Source of the DNA: Colwellia_A sp047621305
GTDB taxonomy: Bacteria; Pseudomonadota; Gammaproteobacteria; Enterobacterales; Alteromonadaceae
Assembly: GCA_047621305.1 (NCBI GenBank)
Contig: JBLHNB010000017.1
Location: forward strand, 1-64,000
Direction of reading: 5' to 3'
DNA length: 64,000 nt
The notes under the pieces are model-generated. The model was given only the letters and a program-made list of their open reading frames with translations, searched no databases and was not told the origin of the DNA. Position 1 is the stretch's first letter. Each line of letters starts with the position of its first letter. The translations under genes were made by a program, and so were the position numbers. Shown piece by piece: positions 16,070 to 24,161 of the stretch.

Positions 16070-19000
16070 CTATTTCATATTTTCAAGTAACTGTTGAGCA
16101 TCTAGCTGCTGTTGTGCATCTCCAGAGTTAGCGACATCCATTAAGATAACTTCAGCATTTTCATTATCACCTATTTCAATATAAACTTTTGCAAGGTCAA
16201 GCTTCGCCGCAATACCATTATCATCATCGATATCATCTTGCCCCATATCACCAATAAATTCAGGGAATTCATCCAACCCAACATCTATATTGCTTTTATT
16301 ATAGGGTTCTTCTGAAGAAGTACCTTCAAAGCTTTCTGATAGTAGCGAATCAACAGAAATAAAATCGTCTATATCTTCGTTTTCACCTTCAACGCCAACA
16401 TTCTCTTCAACAATAAGATCATCACCAATATCAAGATCTTCACTCAGGTTATAATCATCAGCATCAGATGAGCTAGACTCTTCTTCTATATTCGCTAATA
16501 ATTCATCAAAATCTAAGCTATCAAGCTCTTTTATATCTTCAATTTCATTCGCTTCAGCAACTTGCTCTTTTCTTTCACTATCATCTGCTAATAAATCAGC
16601 CAATACATTACTATCGGTAAAATCAGGTGATAGCTCTATTGGATCTTCTGATTCTTTGTCATCATTAAGCAGCTGAGTCAGTGTTGACTCATCAAAATCA
16701 TGACTCAATTCAGTTATTGTTTCATCATCAATTTGTTGATTTGCTAACGATTTAGCGTCAGCAGTAGAGTCTTCACTTTCTAAAAGACTGTCTCCAATAT
16801 CTAACATCGGATCTTCTTGTATTTCTTGCTCTTGATTAACTTCTGAAATTAGTGCATCAATATCAAGATCATCATCGATTGCATCTTCTATTGAATCTTC
16901 TATTGAATCTTCTATTGAATCTTCTATTGAATCTTCTATTGAATCTTCTATTGAATCTTCTATTGAATCTTCTATTGTAACTTCATCACTACCCTTATTA
17001 TTAGCGCCCTCCATCTCTAAAAGTGCATCAATATCTATGTCATTATGTGCATCTAAAAGCGCATCAATATCTATATCATCAACAGAATCTATTTCAATAT
17101 CTTCTACTGTTTCAAGAGGCGCTTTAGCCTTAATATCACTAAAATCCATTGATAAGAAAGGCTCAACGTACTCTTGTGTAAAACTTTCAATTGAGTTCTG
17201 ATTTTCATTGCTATCATCAGGTACGGGATCTAAGTCAACGTTATCATCAGGAAGCGAATTTTTCACTTCGGATTGTTCAACATCAAATTCTGAACTTAAG
17301 TTGTCGGCGCCTGGCACTGAGCTCAATAAGTCATCAATATCGTCTGGGTCAGTAATTTCAACGACTTCAGCCATCTCATCATTGTTATCAGTAGGCGTTA
17401 CTGTATTTTCATTATTAGCACCATCAGACAGTGAATCCATAAGTGCATCAATATCATCGGGATCTGTTAAGTCACCTGATAAATCTTCAGCGACCTTTTC
17501 TTGTTCTGCTCCTGGTTCTGCTGCACTGGCTGCAATAAGCTCATCGATATCATCAGGGTCAGTTAAGTCATCTGATAAATCTTCAGCGACCTCTTCTTGT
17601 TCTGGTGCTGCGGCGCTGGCTGCAATAAGTGCATCGACATCATCGGGGTCAGTTAAGTCACCTGATAAATTTTCAGCGGCCTCTTCTTGTTCTGGTGCTG
17701 CTGCACTGGCTGCAATAAGCGCATCGATATCATCAGGGTCGGTTAAATCACCTGATAAATCGTCAACGACCTCTTCTGGTTCTGGTGCTGCGGCGCTGGC
17801 TGCAATAAGCGCATCGATATCATCAGGGTCAGTTAAGTCACCTGATAAATCTTCAGCGGCCTCTTCTGGTTCTGGTGCTGCTGCACTGGCTGCAATAAGC
17901 GCATCGATATCATCGGGGTCAGTTAAGTCACCTGATAAATCTTCAGCGGCCTCTTCTCGTTCTGGTTCTGGTGCTGCGGCGCTGGCTGCAATAAGCGCAT
18001 CGATATCATCAGGGTCGGTTAAATCACCTGATAAATCGTCAACGACCTCTTCTTGTTCTGGTTCTGGTGCTGCGGCACTGGCTGCAATAAGCGCATCGAT
18101 ATCATCTGGGTCAGTTAAATCACCTGATAAATCTTCAGCGGCCTCTTCAGACTCTGGTGTAGCCGCACTGTCTGCACTGGCTGCAATAAGCGCATCGATA
18201 TCATCAGGGTCGGTTAAGTCACCTGATAAATCGTCAGCGGCCTCTTCAGACTCTGGTGTAGCTGCACTGTCTGCACTGGCTGCAATAAGTGCATCAATAT
18301 CATCGGGGTCAGTTAAATCACCTGATAAATCTTCAGGTTCTGGTGTAGCTGCACTTGCTGCAATGAGTGCATCGATATCATCAGGGTCGGTTAAATCACC
18401 TGATAAATCGTCAGCGGCCTCTTCAGGTTCTGGTGTAGCTGCACTGTCTGCACTTGCTGCAATGAGTGCATCAATATCATCTGGGTCAGTTAAATCACCT
18501 GATAAATCGTCAGCGACCTCTTCTGGTTCTGGTGCAGCTGCAATGAGTGCATCAATATCATCTGGGTCAGTTAAATCACCTGCTAATTCTTCAGCAACTT
18601 CTTCTGGTTCTGGTGCTATTACTTCAGCCGAGTCGTCTTCAGTTAATAAGTCGTTAAGTAAGTCTTGATCTAGCTCTCCGCCCTCAAGCGCCTCTCCTGG
18701 CTCTTCATCTTCTGCTAACAAATCGTTGAGAGAGTCTTGATCTAATTCCCCCCCTTGAAGAGGATCTTCGTCAATATCATCATCAAAACCTGATAATAAC
18801 GCGTCCAGATCTCCTTGATTAAGTTCACCTCCTTCTAATACTTCCCCTTCAAGAGATAAGTCGTCCAAATCATCTAAGTCATCATCAAGATGAATAACAT
18901 CGTCATCAAGTAAAGCATCTTCGTCGAGTAAGTCATCGCCTAAGGAATCTAAATCATCACTATCATCCTCAGCCAAGTCTATCGATAATTCATCATCAAG

Positions 19001-19984
19001 GGATAACTCTTCATCTAATGACAATTCACTGTCTAATGCTTCCTCTTTTACAGTCTCAACCTTTTCAAGCGTAGCTTCTTCACTCGTTTCTTTTTCAACT
19101 GACTTTTTATTTTTAACTGTCTTCGTTGATTTTTTACGACGTAGAAAAAGCGCAACACCACCTAAAATAATAAGACCAGGAACCGTTGCCATTAATGCAA
19201 GCTGTAAAAATCCGCCCTTATTTTCAAGTTCAGCTTGTTCTTGATCAATAAGTCTTTCTCGCTCTCTAGCCTCCGCTTTGTCCAACAGCGTTTGCTGAAG
19301 CGCGATCATGTTATCCATTTGTAACTTTACGTCTTCGCCTTTAGCAACTTCATTTTGCATGTTGGTAAGCTGTTCATCAAAAGATGACAACTTTTGACGC
19401 AATCCTTCATTTTCTTTCAGTATGACTTGCAAACCATCAATAGAGTCTAAAACATCATTTTGTATTGTTGTAAGACGTTGTTTCTGTCCATCATTAAACG
19501 TTTTAAGCTGTTTATTAATATCAGCTTTAGCGGCATCCAAATCTTTGTTTTTAACGGCACGATTATCATTACGATTAGATTTAACACCTTTTGTATCACT
19601 CGTTCGATTTTTTTCATCATCTTCAAATTTTTGTTGCGCTAATTCTTTGTTAATAAAACGAATAGATTCAATGGGAGGTATTCTTAAATATTGACCGTTG
19701 ACTAAGTGATTGAGATTCTCATCAACAAAGGCATTTTTATTATTTTCATACAAGGCTTGCATAACCTGGTAAATAGAAAGATTTGGGTCAGGACGAACAT
19801 TAACAGCAATGTTCCACAAGGTATCTTTTGAGGTAATAGGACCATATTCGTTGTAGTAGGTATCTACACTCTTAGGGCCTCGAATGCGAATACCGCCTTC
19901 TTGTGCCGATGATATCGATATATTTAAAACAGCAAAGCTGATGATAATAGCCTGCCACAAGCACAGGCGTAACAATCGTTGCAT
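16070..19984 (-). CDS. fimV: FimV-like polar hub protein with long acidic repeat arrays
   Basis: 1304 residues. FimV/HubP proteins bind peptidoglycan, mark the cell pole and organise type IV pili and chemotaxis partners. Order: signal peptide (about 1-27); LysM-like segment (TSKDTLWNIAVNVRPDPNLS to LRIPP, about 50-110); coiled coil (about 130-245); one membrane helix (ALMATVPGLIILGGVALFL, about 258-277) with a basic RRKK stop; then a roughly 1000-residue very acidic cytoplasmic region. Inside it are three GGELDQ-type repeats (about 385-440), some 13 copies of a unit containing LTDPDDIDALIA (about 460-850) and an (SIED)7 run (about 1000-1033). The FimV C-terminal helix pair closes it (AAKLDLAKVYIEIGDNENAEVILMDV). 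It follows pdxB-asd as in related genomes but lies behind its own leader. truA, its usual downstream partner, is absent here. Confidence 0.92.
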   Translation of the reverse strand: MQRLLRLCLWQAIIISFAVLNISISSAQEGGIRIRGPKSVDTYYNEYGPITSKDTLWNIAVNVRPDPNLSIYQVMQALYENNKNAFVDENLNHLVNGQYLRIPPIESIRFINKELAQQKFEDDEKNRTSDTKGVKSNRNDNRAVKNKDLDAAKADINKQLKTFNDGQKQRLTTIQNDVLDSIDGLQVILKENEGLRQKLSSFDEQLTNMQNEVAKGEDVKLQMDNMIALQQTLLDKAEARERERLIDQEQAELENKGGFLQLALMATVPGLIILGGVALFLRRKKSTKTVKNKKSVEKETSEEATLEKVETVKEEALDSELSLDEELSLDDELSIDLAEDDSDDLDSLGDDLLDEDALLDDDVIHLDDDLDDLDDLSLEGEVLEGGELNQGDLDALLSGFDDDIDEDPLQGGELDQDSLNDLLAEDEEPGEALEGGELDQDLLNDLLTEDDSAEVIAPEPEEVAEELAGDLTDPDDIDALIAAAPEPEEVADDLSGDLTDPDDIDALIAASADSAATPEPEEAADDLSGDLTDPDDIDALIAASAATPEPEDLSGDLTDPDDIDALIAASADSAATPESEEAADDLSGDLTDPDDIDALIAASADSAATPESEEAAEDLSGDLTDPDDIDALIAASAAAPEPEQEEVVDDLSGDLTDPDDIDALIAASAAAPEPEREEAAEDLSGDLTDPDDIDALIAASAAAPEPEEAAEDLSGDLTDPDDIDALIAASAAAPEPEEVVDDLSGDLTDPDDIDALIAASAAAPEQEEAAENLSGDLTDPDDVDALIAASAAAPEQEEVAEDLSDDLTDPDDIDELIAASAAEPGAEQEKVAEDLSGDLTDPDDIDALMDSLSDGANNENTVTPTDNNDEMAEVVEITDPDDIDDLLSSVPGADNLSSEFDVEQSEVKNSLPDDNVDLDPVPDDSNENQNSIESFTQEYVEPFLSMDFSDIKAKAPLETVEDIEIDSVDDIDIDALLDAHNDIDIDALLEMEGANNKGSDEVTIEDSIEDSIEDSIEDSIEDSIEDSIEDSIEDAIDDDLDIDALISEVNQEQEIQEDPMLDIGDSLLESEDSTADAKSLANQQIDDETITELSHDFDESTLTQLLNDDKESEDPIELSPDFTDSNVLADLLADDSERKEQVAEANEIEDIKELDSLDFDELLANIEEESSSSDADDYNLSEDLDIGDDLIVEENVGVEGENEDIDDFISVDSLLSESFEGTSSEEPYNKSNIDVGLDEFPEFIGDMGQDDIDDDNGIAAKLDLAKVYIEIGDNENAEVILMDVANSGDAQQQLDAQQLLENMK
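16884..16979. repeat. 12-bp tandem repeat x8 inside fimV
   Basis: Eight head-to-tail copies of TCTTCTATTGAA (last copy one base different) encode the (SIED)7 run on the minus strand. The unit is a multiple of three, so gain or loss of copies keeps the reading frame. The near-identity of the copies suggests recent slippage expansion. Confidence 0.95.
17435..18600. repeat. Tandem array of about 13 degenerate units (~80-105 bp) inside fimV
   Basis: Each unit encodes a constant core LSGDLTDPDDIDALIAAS and a variable linker of Ala, Pro and Glu. Linkers occur in alternating forms (SADSAATPEPEEAAD, SAAAPEPEEVVD, SAAAPEQEEVAE), showing duplication of groups of units. The edges degrade: the promoter-proximal unit reads ELAGDLTDPDD and the distal ones replace Ala with Glu or Met. 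Confidence 0.95.
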
Positions 19985-20192
19985 TACAAATTTCCTATTT
20001 ACAATTAAGAGTGCCGTTAGATTGGCGTATTCAAACCACTGGAAATTAAAGCAAAATTTATTCCAACTGTATTATTTATTCAATTCAAGCAAAAAAATAA
20101 GCGTAAAGGTTAATGTTTTACATGGGTATAATATCAATATCACATCAAAATATTCATATTTTTTTATTTTTTTTTATAATATCTAAAAATAA

Positions 20193-20224
20193 AAAACTCG
20201 CCGTTAACTTTAACGGCGAGTTTT
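20193..20224 (-). terminator. Terminator after asd
   Basis: AAAACTCGCCGTTA pairs perfectly with TAACGGCGAGTTTT (14 bp, 4-base loop), with a T-run on the minus-strand side. It separates asd from fimV, so fimV needs its own promoter in 19985-20190, an AT-rich stretch with no other feature. Confidence 0.9.
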
Positions 20225-20265
20225 AGTTTTTCTTTAATAAATCTTAGTGTTAGCTAAGATTTACG

Positions 20266-21285
20266 CTAAGATAAATAGTCTTTTATTAACAATTCTGCAA
20301 TTTGAATACTATTGGTTGCGGCGCCTTTACGAACATTATCAGCAACAATCCACATATTAATACCACAGTTATGACTTATATCGTCACGAATACGGCCAAC
20401 ATAAGTCGCATCTTTACCACTAGCATCACCTATTTGTGTTGGAAAATCCTCATCATTTGCACAAACAACAATACCTTCTGCTTGGCTCAATAACTCTTTC
20501 ACTTCTTCAGCTGAAATAGGTGAATTAGTTTCAATATGAAGTGATTCGCCGTGACCAAAAAATACCGGTACACGAACCGCGGTAGGGTTAACAAGTACAT
20601 TTTCATCACCCAAAATTTTCTTGGTCTCCCAAACCATTTTCATTTCTTCTTTGGTATAACCATTTTCAAGAAAAACATCAATTTGTGGAATAACGTTGAA
20701 AGCAATTTGGCGAGAAAAATGTTTTGTTTCTACCGGCTTACCACTTAATAAATCAGCTGTTTGTTTGGCTAATTCATCCATTGCCGCTTTACCGCCACCA
20801 GAAACAGATTGGTAAGTACAAACATTTACGCGTGAAATACCTACAGCGTCATAAATTGGTTTTAACGCCACCAACATTTGAATAGTGGAACAGTTTGGGT
20901 TAGCAATGATATTACGATTGCGATAGTCAGCCAAAGCTTCAGGGTTAACTTCAGGTACAATCAATGGGATATCCGCGTCATAACGAAATTCAGAGGTATT
21001 ATCAATAACAATACATCCCGCATCCGCAGCAATGGGAGCGAACTTAGCTGAAATGTCACCTCCTGCAGAGAAAAAACCGATTTGAGCTTGGCTAAAATCA
21101 AATAAATCAGCATCAAGTACTTCAATACTTTCACCGTTAAAATCAATAAATTCACCGGCTGAGCGAGCACTCGCCAGTGGATATAATTTATTAACAGGAA
21201 AGTCTCTTTCTTCAAGAATTTCAATTATAGTTTTGCCTACTAGACCCGTTGCGCCAAGTACGCAAACATCAAATTTCTGTGCCAT
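20266..21285 (-). CDS. asd: Aspartate-semialdehyde dehydrogenase
   Basis: 339 residues. Reduces L-aspartyl-4-phosphate with NADPH to aspartate semialdehyde, the branch point to lysine/diaminopimelate, methionine and threonine. It has the nucleotide loop GATGLVGKTI at the N-terminus, the active-site Cys132 in NPNCSTIQ, the substrate region QSVSGGGKAAMDEL and the catalytic His in GHGESLHIETN. The length and sequence are of the Vibrio/Usg-like type rather than the 367-residue E. coli type. I start at ATG 21285, behind AGAGAGG. pdxB ends 13 bases upstream, so the two form an operon that ends at the terminator 20193-20224. Confidence 0.95.
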   Translation of the reverse strand: MAQKFDVCVLGATGLVGKTIIEILEERDFPVNKLYPLASARSAGEFIDFNGESIEVLDADLFDFSQAQIGFFSAGGDISAKFAPIAADAGCIVIDNTSEFRYDADIPLIVPEVNPEALADYRNRNIIANPNCSTIQMLVALKPIYDAVGISRVNVCTYQSVSGGGKAAMDELAKQTADLLSGKPVETKHFSRQIAFNVIPQIDVFLENGYTKEEMKMVWETKKILGDENVLVNPTAVRVPVFFGHGESLHIETNSPISAEEVKELLSQAEGIVVCANDEDFPTQIGDASGKDATYVGRIRDDISHNCGINMWIVADNVRKGAATNSIQIAELLIKDYLS

Positions 21286-21298
21286 GATCCTCTCTCTT

Positions 21299-22441
21299 TT
21301 ATATGGACGTTTTACTAAAGCCAAGTCGATGTGCTACATCGTCTTGAGCTTGATTTTTTATTGCTACGGTTATAGCCGAAAATTCCCTGCGAGCCGGGTA
21401 TGTTTTACGAATATTATCGAAGCTTTGAGCGGTTAATTGCTGGCGATCTATCTTTTGTCGAAATATAGCATCGTCACGCCTAACATCGTAAACCATTTTC
21501 ACCAGCTGGTTGAGTAGTATTTCATTAAAATCTTGTTTTATTTCAATGTAATCAATTTGAGCACTAGGGAGAAACTGACTTAACTGCTTTTCAGGGGCGA
21601 TATTAAGCGTTTTACATAATGCCTGATAGAGCATTTCAGTGCCACGAGCTTTTCCTTCTAAGCTATAACCAGCAATATGAGCACTAGCAATATCTGTATA
21701 ATCTATTAAATCTATAAGGATGTTCGGCTCATTTTCCCAAACATCTAAAATAATCTTTGTTTTTAACCCCTGCTTCTTTAAATTTAGTAAGCATTGATTA
21801 TCAATAACTTCACCACGACAGGCATTAATAAGTATTTGACTGTCTTTTAAACAACCCAAGCGTTGTTCATTTAATAAATGATAGGTTGCATGTTCCCCCT
21901 TGGTGGTAATTGGTACATGTAGTGAAATCACATCGCACTTTAAAACATCATCCAGCGTTGAAAATTGACGACTATCATCACTTTCCTCTACAAGTAGGGG
22001 ATCACACAATAAATAGTTAATACCTAAAGCATCGAGCTTTTCAGTTAATTTTGTTCCTGTATTACCTGCTCCTACAATACCGACCGTTAATGAGAATAAA
22101 TCAATCAGGTAACGTTCGCTCATAATCACCAGCGCACTCATAACATATTCTGCAACTGAAATAGCATTACACCCAGGTGCTGAACTAAAGGTGATATTTC
22201 GATTTGTTAAATAAGTTTGGTCGATATGGTCGACACCAATCGTCGCGGTACCGACAAATTTGCAATTATTATTTTGTTGGAGTAACGCTTTGTTTACTTT
22301 AGTGATCGAACGAACCAATAACACATCAGCATCTTTAACTTGTTCAGCACTTACGTCTCGACCAGAAAAAGGCTGTAGTTGCCCTAAATCACCAAAAAAT
22401 TCTTTGGCAAATGGCATGTTTTCATCATAGTAAATTTTCAT
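21299..22441 (-). CDS. pdxB: 4-phosphoerythronate dehydrogenase
   Basis: 380 residues. Oxidises 4-phosphoerythronate in the DXP-dependent pyridoxal 5'-phosphate pathway. It is a D-2-hydroxyacid dehydrogenase: start KIYYDENMPFAKEFFGDLG is characteristic of PdxB, the NAD loop is VGIVGAGNTG, and ACRGEVID plus SAHIAGYSLEGKARG give the catalytic Arg and His. The C-terminal extension (to about 380) with a dimerisation domain distinguishes PdxB from other family members. First gene of the pdxB-asd unit. Confidence 0.95.
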   Translation of the reverse strand: MKIYYDENMPFAKEFFGDLGQLQPFSGRDVSAEQVKDADVLLVRSITKVNKALLQQNNNCKFVGTATIGVDHIDQTYLTNRNITFSSAPGCNAISVAEYVMSALVIMSERYLIDLFSLTVGIVGAGNTGTKLTEKLDALGINYLLCDPLLVEESDDSRQFSTLDDVLKCDVISLHVPITTKGEHATYHLLNEQRLGCLKDSQILINACRGEVIDNQCLLNLKKQGLKTKIILDVWENEPNILIDLIDYTDIASAHIAGYSLEGKARGTEMLYQALCKTLNIAPEKQLSQFLPSAQIDYIEIKQDFNEILLNQLVKMVYDVRRDDAIFRQKIDRQQLTAQSFDNIRKTYPARREFSAITVAIKNQAQDDVAHRLGFSKTSI

Positions 22442-22757
22442 ATAGCGATTAAGAGGTGATTGACGTTGAACAATAGTCTGTCAATTATACGAGGCTAAAT
22501 AGTGAGTTACAATCTAGATAAGGCGTAAATAATATAAAAAATTACCACGCTGATGCTAGCTCTATTTAAAAAGAGTCTAATACCGTCTTTAGTCACTGTC
22601 CTATTTCATATTTTTGACTGGTAAAAAATGAACGGTTGTTCTAATAAAAAACCCCAAAGTGACCTTACGTACATCACGGTAAGTCACTATTGGGATTCTT
22701 ATTTATGGTTAAAAAACGCAAACCGTTACAGCTAAACGTTATTTAAAACATGACATT
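22442..22757. other. Intergenic region, 316 bases
   Basis: Contains the pdxB promoter side and the 3' side of fabB. No coding sequence seen. The stretch around 22600-22650 shares scattered short words (GTTGTTCTAAT) with the MITE-like element at 15301-15462 and may be a decayed relative. A hairpin at 22652-22694 is listed separately. Confidence 0.35.
22652..22694 (-). terminator. Terminator-like hairpin after fabB
   Basis: An imperfect stem pairs CCCAAAGTGACCTTAC with GTAAGTCACTATTGGG (two bulges). The minus-strand side then runs into a tract of Ts (AATAAAAAA on plus). It lies about 65 bases after the fabB stop. Confidence 0.6.
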
Positions 22758-23969
22758 TTATTTATATTTCTTCATCACTAAAGTAGCGTTAGTGCCACCA
22801 AAACCAAAGCTATTCGACATAATTAAATTTAATTCGACATCACGTTTTTCAGTAACGATATCAAGTCCCTCAGCTTTCTCGTCTAAGGTTTCAATATTAA
22901 TTGAAGGCGCAACAAAGCTATGTTCCATCATTAATATTGAATAAATAGCTTCATGAACGCCCGCAGCGCCAAGGGCATGACCTGTCATTGCTTTTGTTGC
23001 GCTGATTGCTGGTGACTTTTTACCAAAAACTTCTTGAATTGCACCCAGTTCTTTCACGTCTCCAACAGGCGTTGATGTACCATGAGTATTTAAGTAATCA
23101 ACCTCACCTTCAACACCGACCATTGCTTGTTGCATACAACGAACCGCACCTTCACCGCTCGGGGCTACCATATCATAGCCATCAGATGTTGCACCGTAGC
23201 CAACAATTTCAGCATATATATGAGCACCACGTGCTAGTGCATGTTCTAATTCTTCAACAACAACCATACCGCCGCCGCCAGAAATAACAAAACCATCACG
23301 GTTTGCATCATAAGTACGAGAAGCCTGTTCTGGCGTATCATTGTATTTTGATGACAACGCGCCCATACCATCAAACATCATCGCCAGAGACCAATCGACT
23401 TCTTCACCACCACCAGCAAAAACAATATCTTGTTTACCTAGTTGAATTAATTCAGCAGCATGACCAATACAGTGAGCACTCGTTGCACATGCTGAACTCA
23501 TTGAATAGTTAACACCTAAAATTTTAAAAGGTGTCGCTAAACATGCTGAACATGTACTCGACATTGTTTTTGGTACCGCGTAAGGACCCACACGACGAAT
23601 GCCTTTTTCACGCAAGGTATCAGCTGAAGCCACGACATTGTAAGACGAGGCACCACCAGAACCAGCCACAATTCCTGTGCGGTAATTTGAAACTTGCTCA
23701 TCTGTTAACTTAGCGTCATCTATTGCTTCTTGCATCGCTATATATGCATAAGCTGCCGCATCGCCCATAAAACGCATGGCTTTACGATCGATATGATCTT
23801 TAGTTTCAATGTTTGGTTTACCCCAAACCTGGCTGCGTAAACCCATTTCTGCAAAGCTTTCTGCATGAGAAATACCTGAGCGCCCTGACTTTAACGAAGC
23901 TAAAACTTCTTCGGCATTATTACCAATGCTCGAAACTATACCTAATCCGCTGATCACTACACGTTTCAT
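22758..23969 (-). CDS. fabB: Beta-ketoacyl-ACP synthase I
   Basis: 403 residues, cytoplasmic. Condenses malonyl-ACP with acyl-ACP and is needed for elongating unsaturated fatty acids. The thiolase-fold triad is Cys161 (SSACATSAHC), His296 (NTHGTSTPVGD) and His331 (KAMTGHALGAAG). The run MSSTCSACLATPFKI and overall length match FabB rather than FabF. It stands alone, divergent from mnmC, with FadR-like and FabR-like sites in its upstream region, as expected for the rate-setting unsaturated-lipid gene of a cold-adapted marine bacterium. Confidence 0.96.
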   Translation of the reverse strand: MKRVVISGLGIVSSIGNNAEEVLASLKSGRSGISHAESFAEMGLRSQVWGKPNIETKDHIDRKAMRFMGDAAAYAYIAMQEAIDDAKLTDEQVSNYRTGIVAGSGGASSYNVVASADTLREKGIRRVGPYAVPKTMSSTCSACLATPFKILGVNYSMSSACATSAHCIGHAAELIQLGKQDIVFAGGGEEVDWSLAMMFDGMGALSSKYNDTPEQASRTYDANRDGFVISGGGGMVVVEELEHALARGAHIYAEIVGYGATSDGYDMVAPSGEGAVRCMQQAMVGVEGEVDYLNTHGTSTPVGDVKELGAIQEVFGKKSPAISATKAMTGHALGAAGVHEAIYSILMMEHSFVAPSINIETLDEKAEGLDIVTEKRDVELNLIMSNSFGFGGTNATLVMKKYK

Positions 23970-24027
23970 TTATATAACCATATTAAATTAAAGAATCCGG
24001 GCGTATCATACAGACTTTCGCCCCCTA

Positions 24028-24044
24028 AACTGGTCTGCTGAGTG
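24028..24044 (-). promoter_or_regulatory. FadR-like half-strong operator upstream of fabB
   Basis: AACTGGTCTGCTGAGTG matches the FadR 17-mer AACTGGTCNGACCAGTT perfectly in the left half and at three of seven positions in the right half. FadR activates fabB in gammaproteobacteria and lets go when acyl-CoA binds. It lies about 60 bases upstream of the fabB start. Confidence 0.5.
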
Positions 24045-24058
24045 TACACTTGTACTCT
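24041..24058 (-). promoter_or_regulatory. FabR-like palindrome upstream of fabB
   Basis: AGTGTACA-CT-TGTACTCT is an 18-bp palindrome with seven of eight half-site positions paired. The GTACA-N2-TGTAC core is the one recognised by FabR, repressor of fabA and fabB. It overlaps the FadR-like site by four bases, so the two proteins could compete. Confidence 0.6.
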
Positions 24059-24161
24059 GACTTTTTCAAACTCATTACAAATTCGTATTAATTACCTGCG
24101 AGTATAGGTAAAATACAAACCTTATATGCTATTTAACTCCCCCTAATTAATGTAAAAAACT

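Noticed and set aside
17435..18600. CRISPR-like spaced repeats
   Set aside because: Unit length is irregular (about 80-105 bp), linkers are related to each other, and the array is in frame inside fimV. No cas genes are present.
17208..18668. Long plus-strand open frame of 486 codons, Ser/Ala-rich
   Set aside because: It is the antisense of the fimV repeat array. The 3-periodic repeat keeps stops out of the opposite frame, and the product (SSGSVKSPDKSS repeats) is low complexity without a start signal.
22541..22650. Second full copy of the 15301 MITE-like element
   Set aside because: Only scattered short words are shared (GTTGTTCTAAT and a weak GTCACT); no inverted ends can be paired. Kept only as a remark in the intergenic entry.
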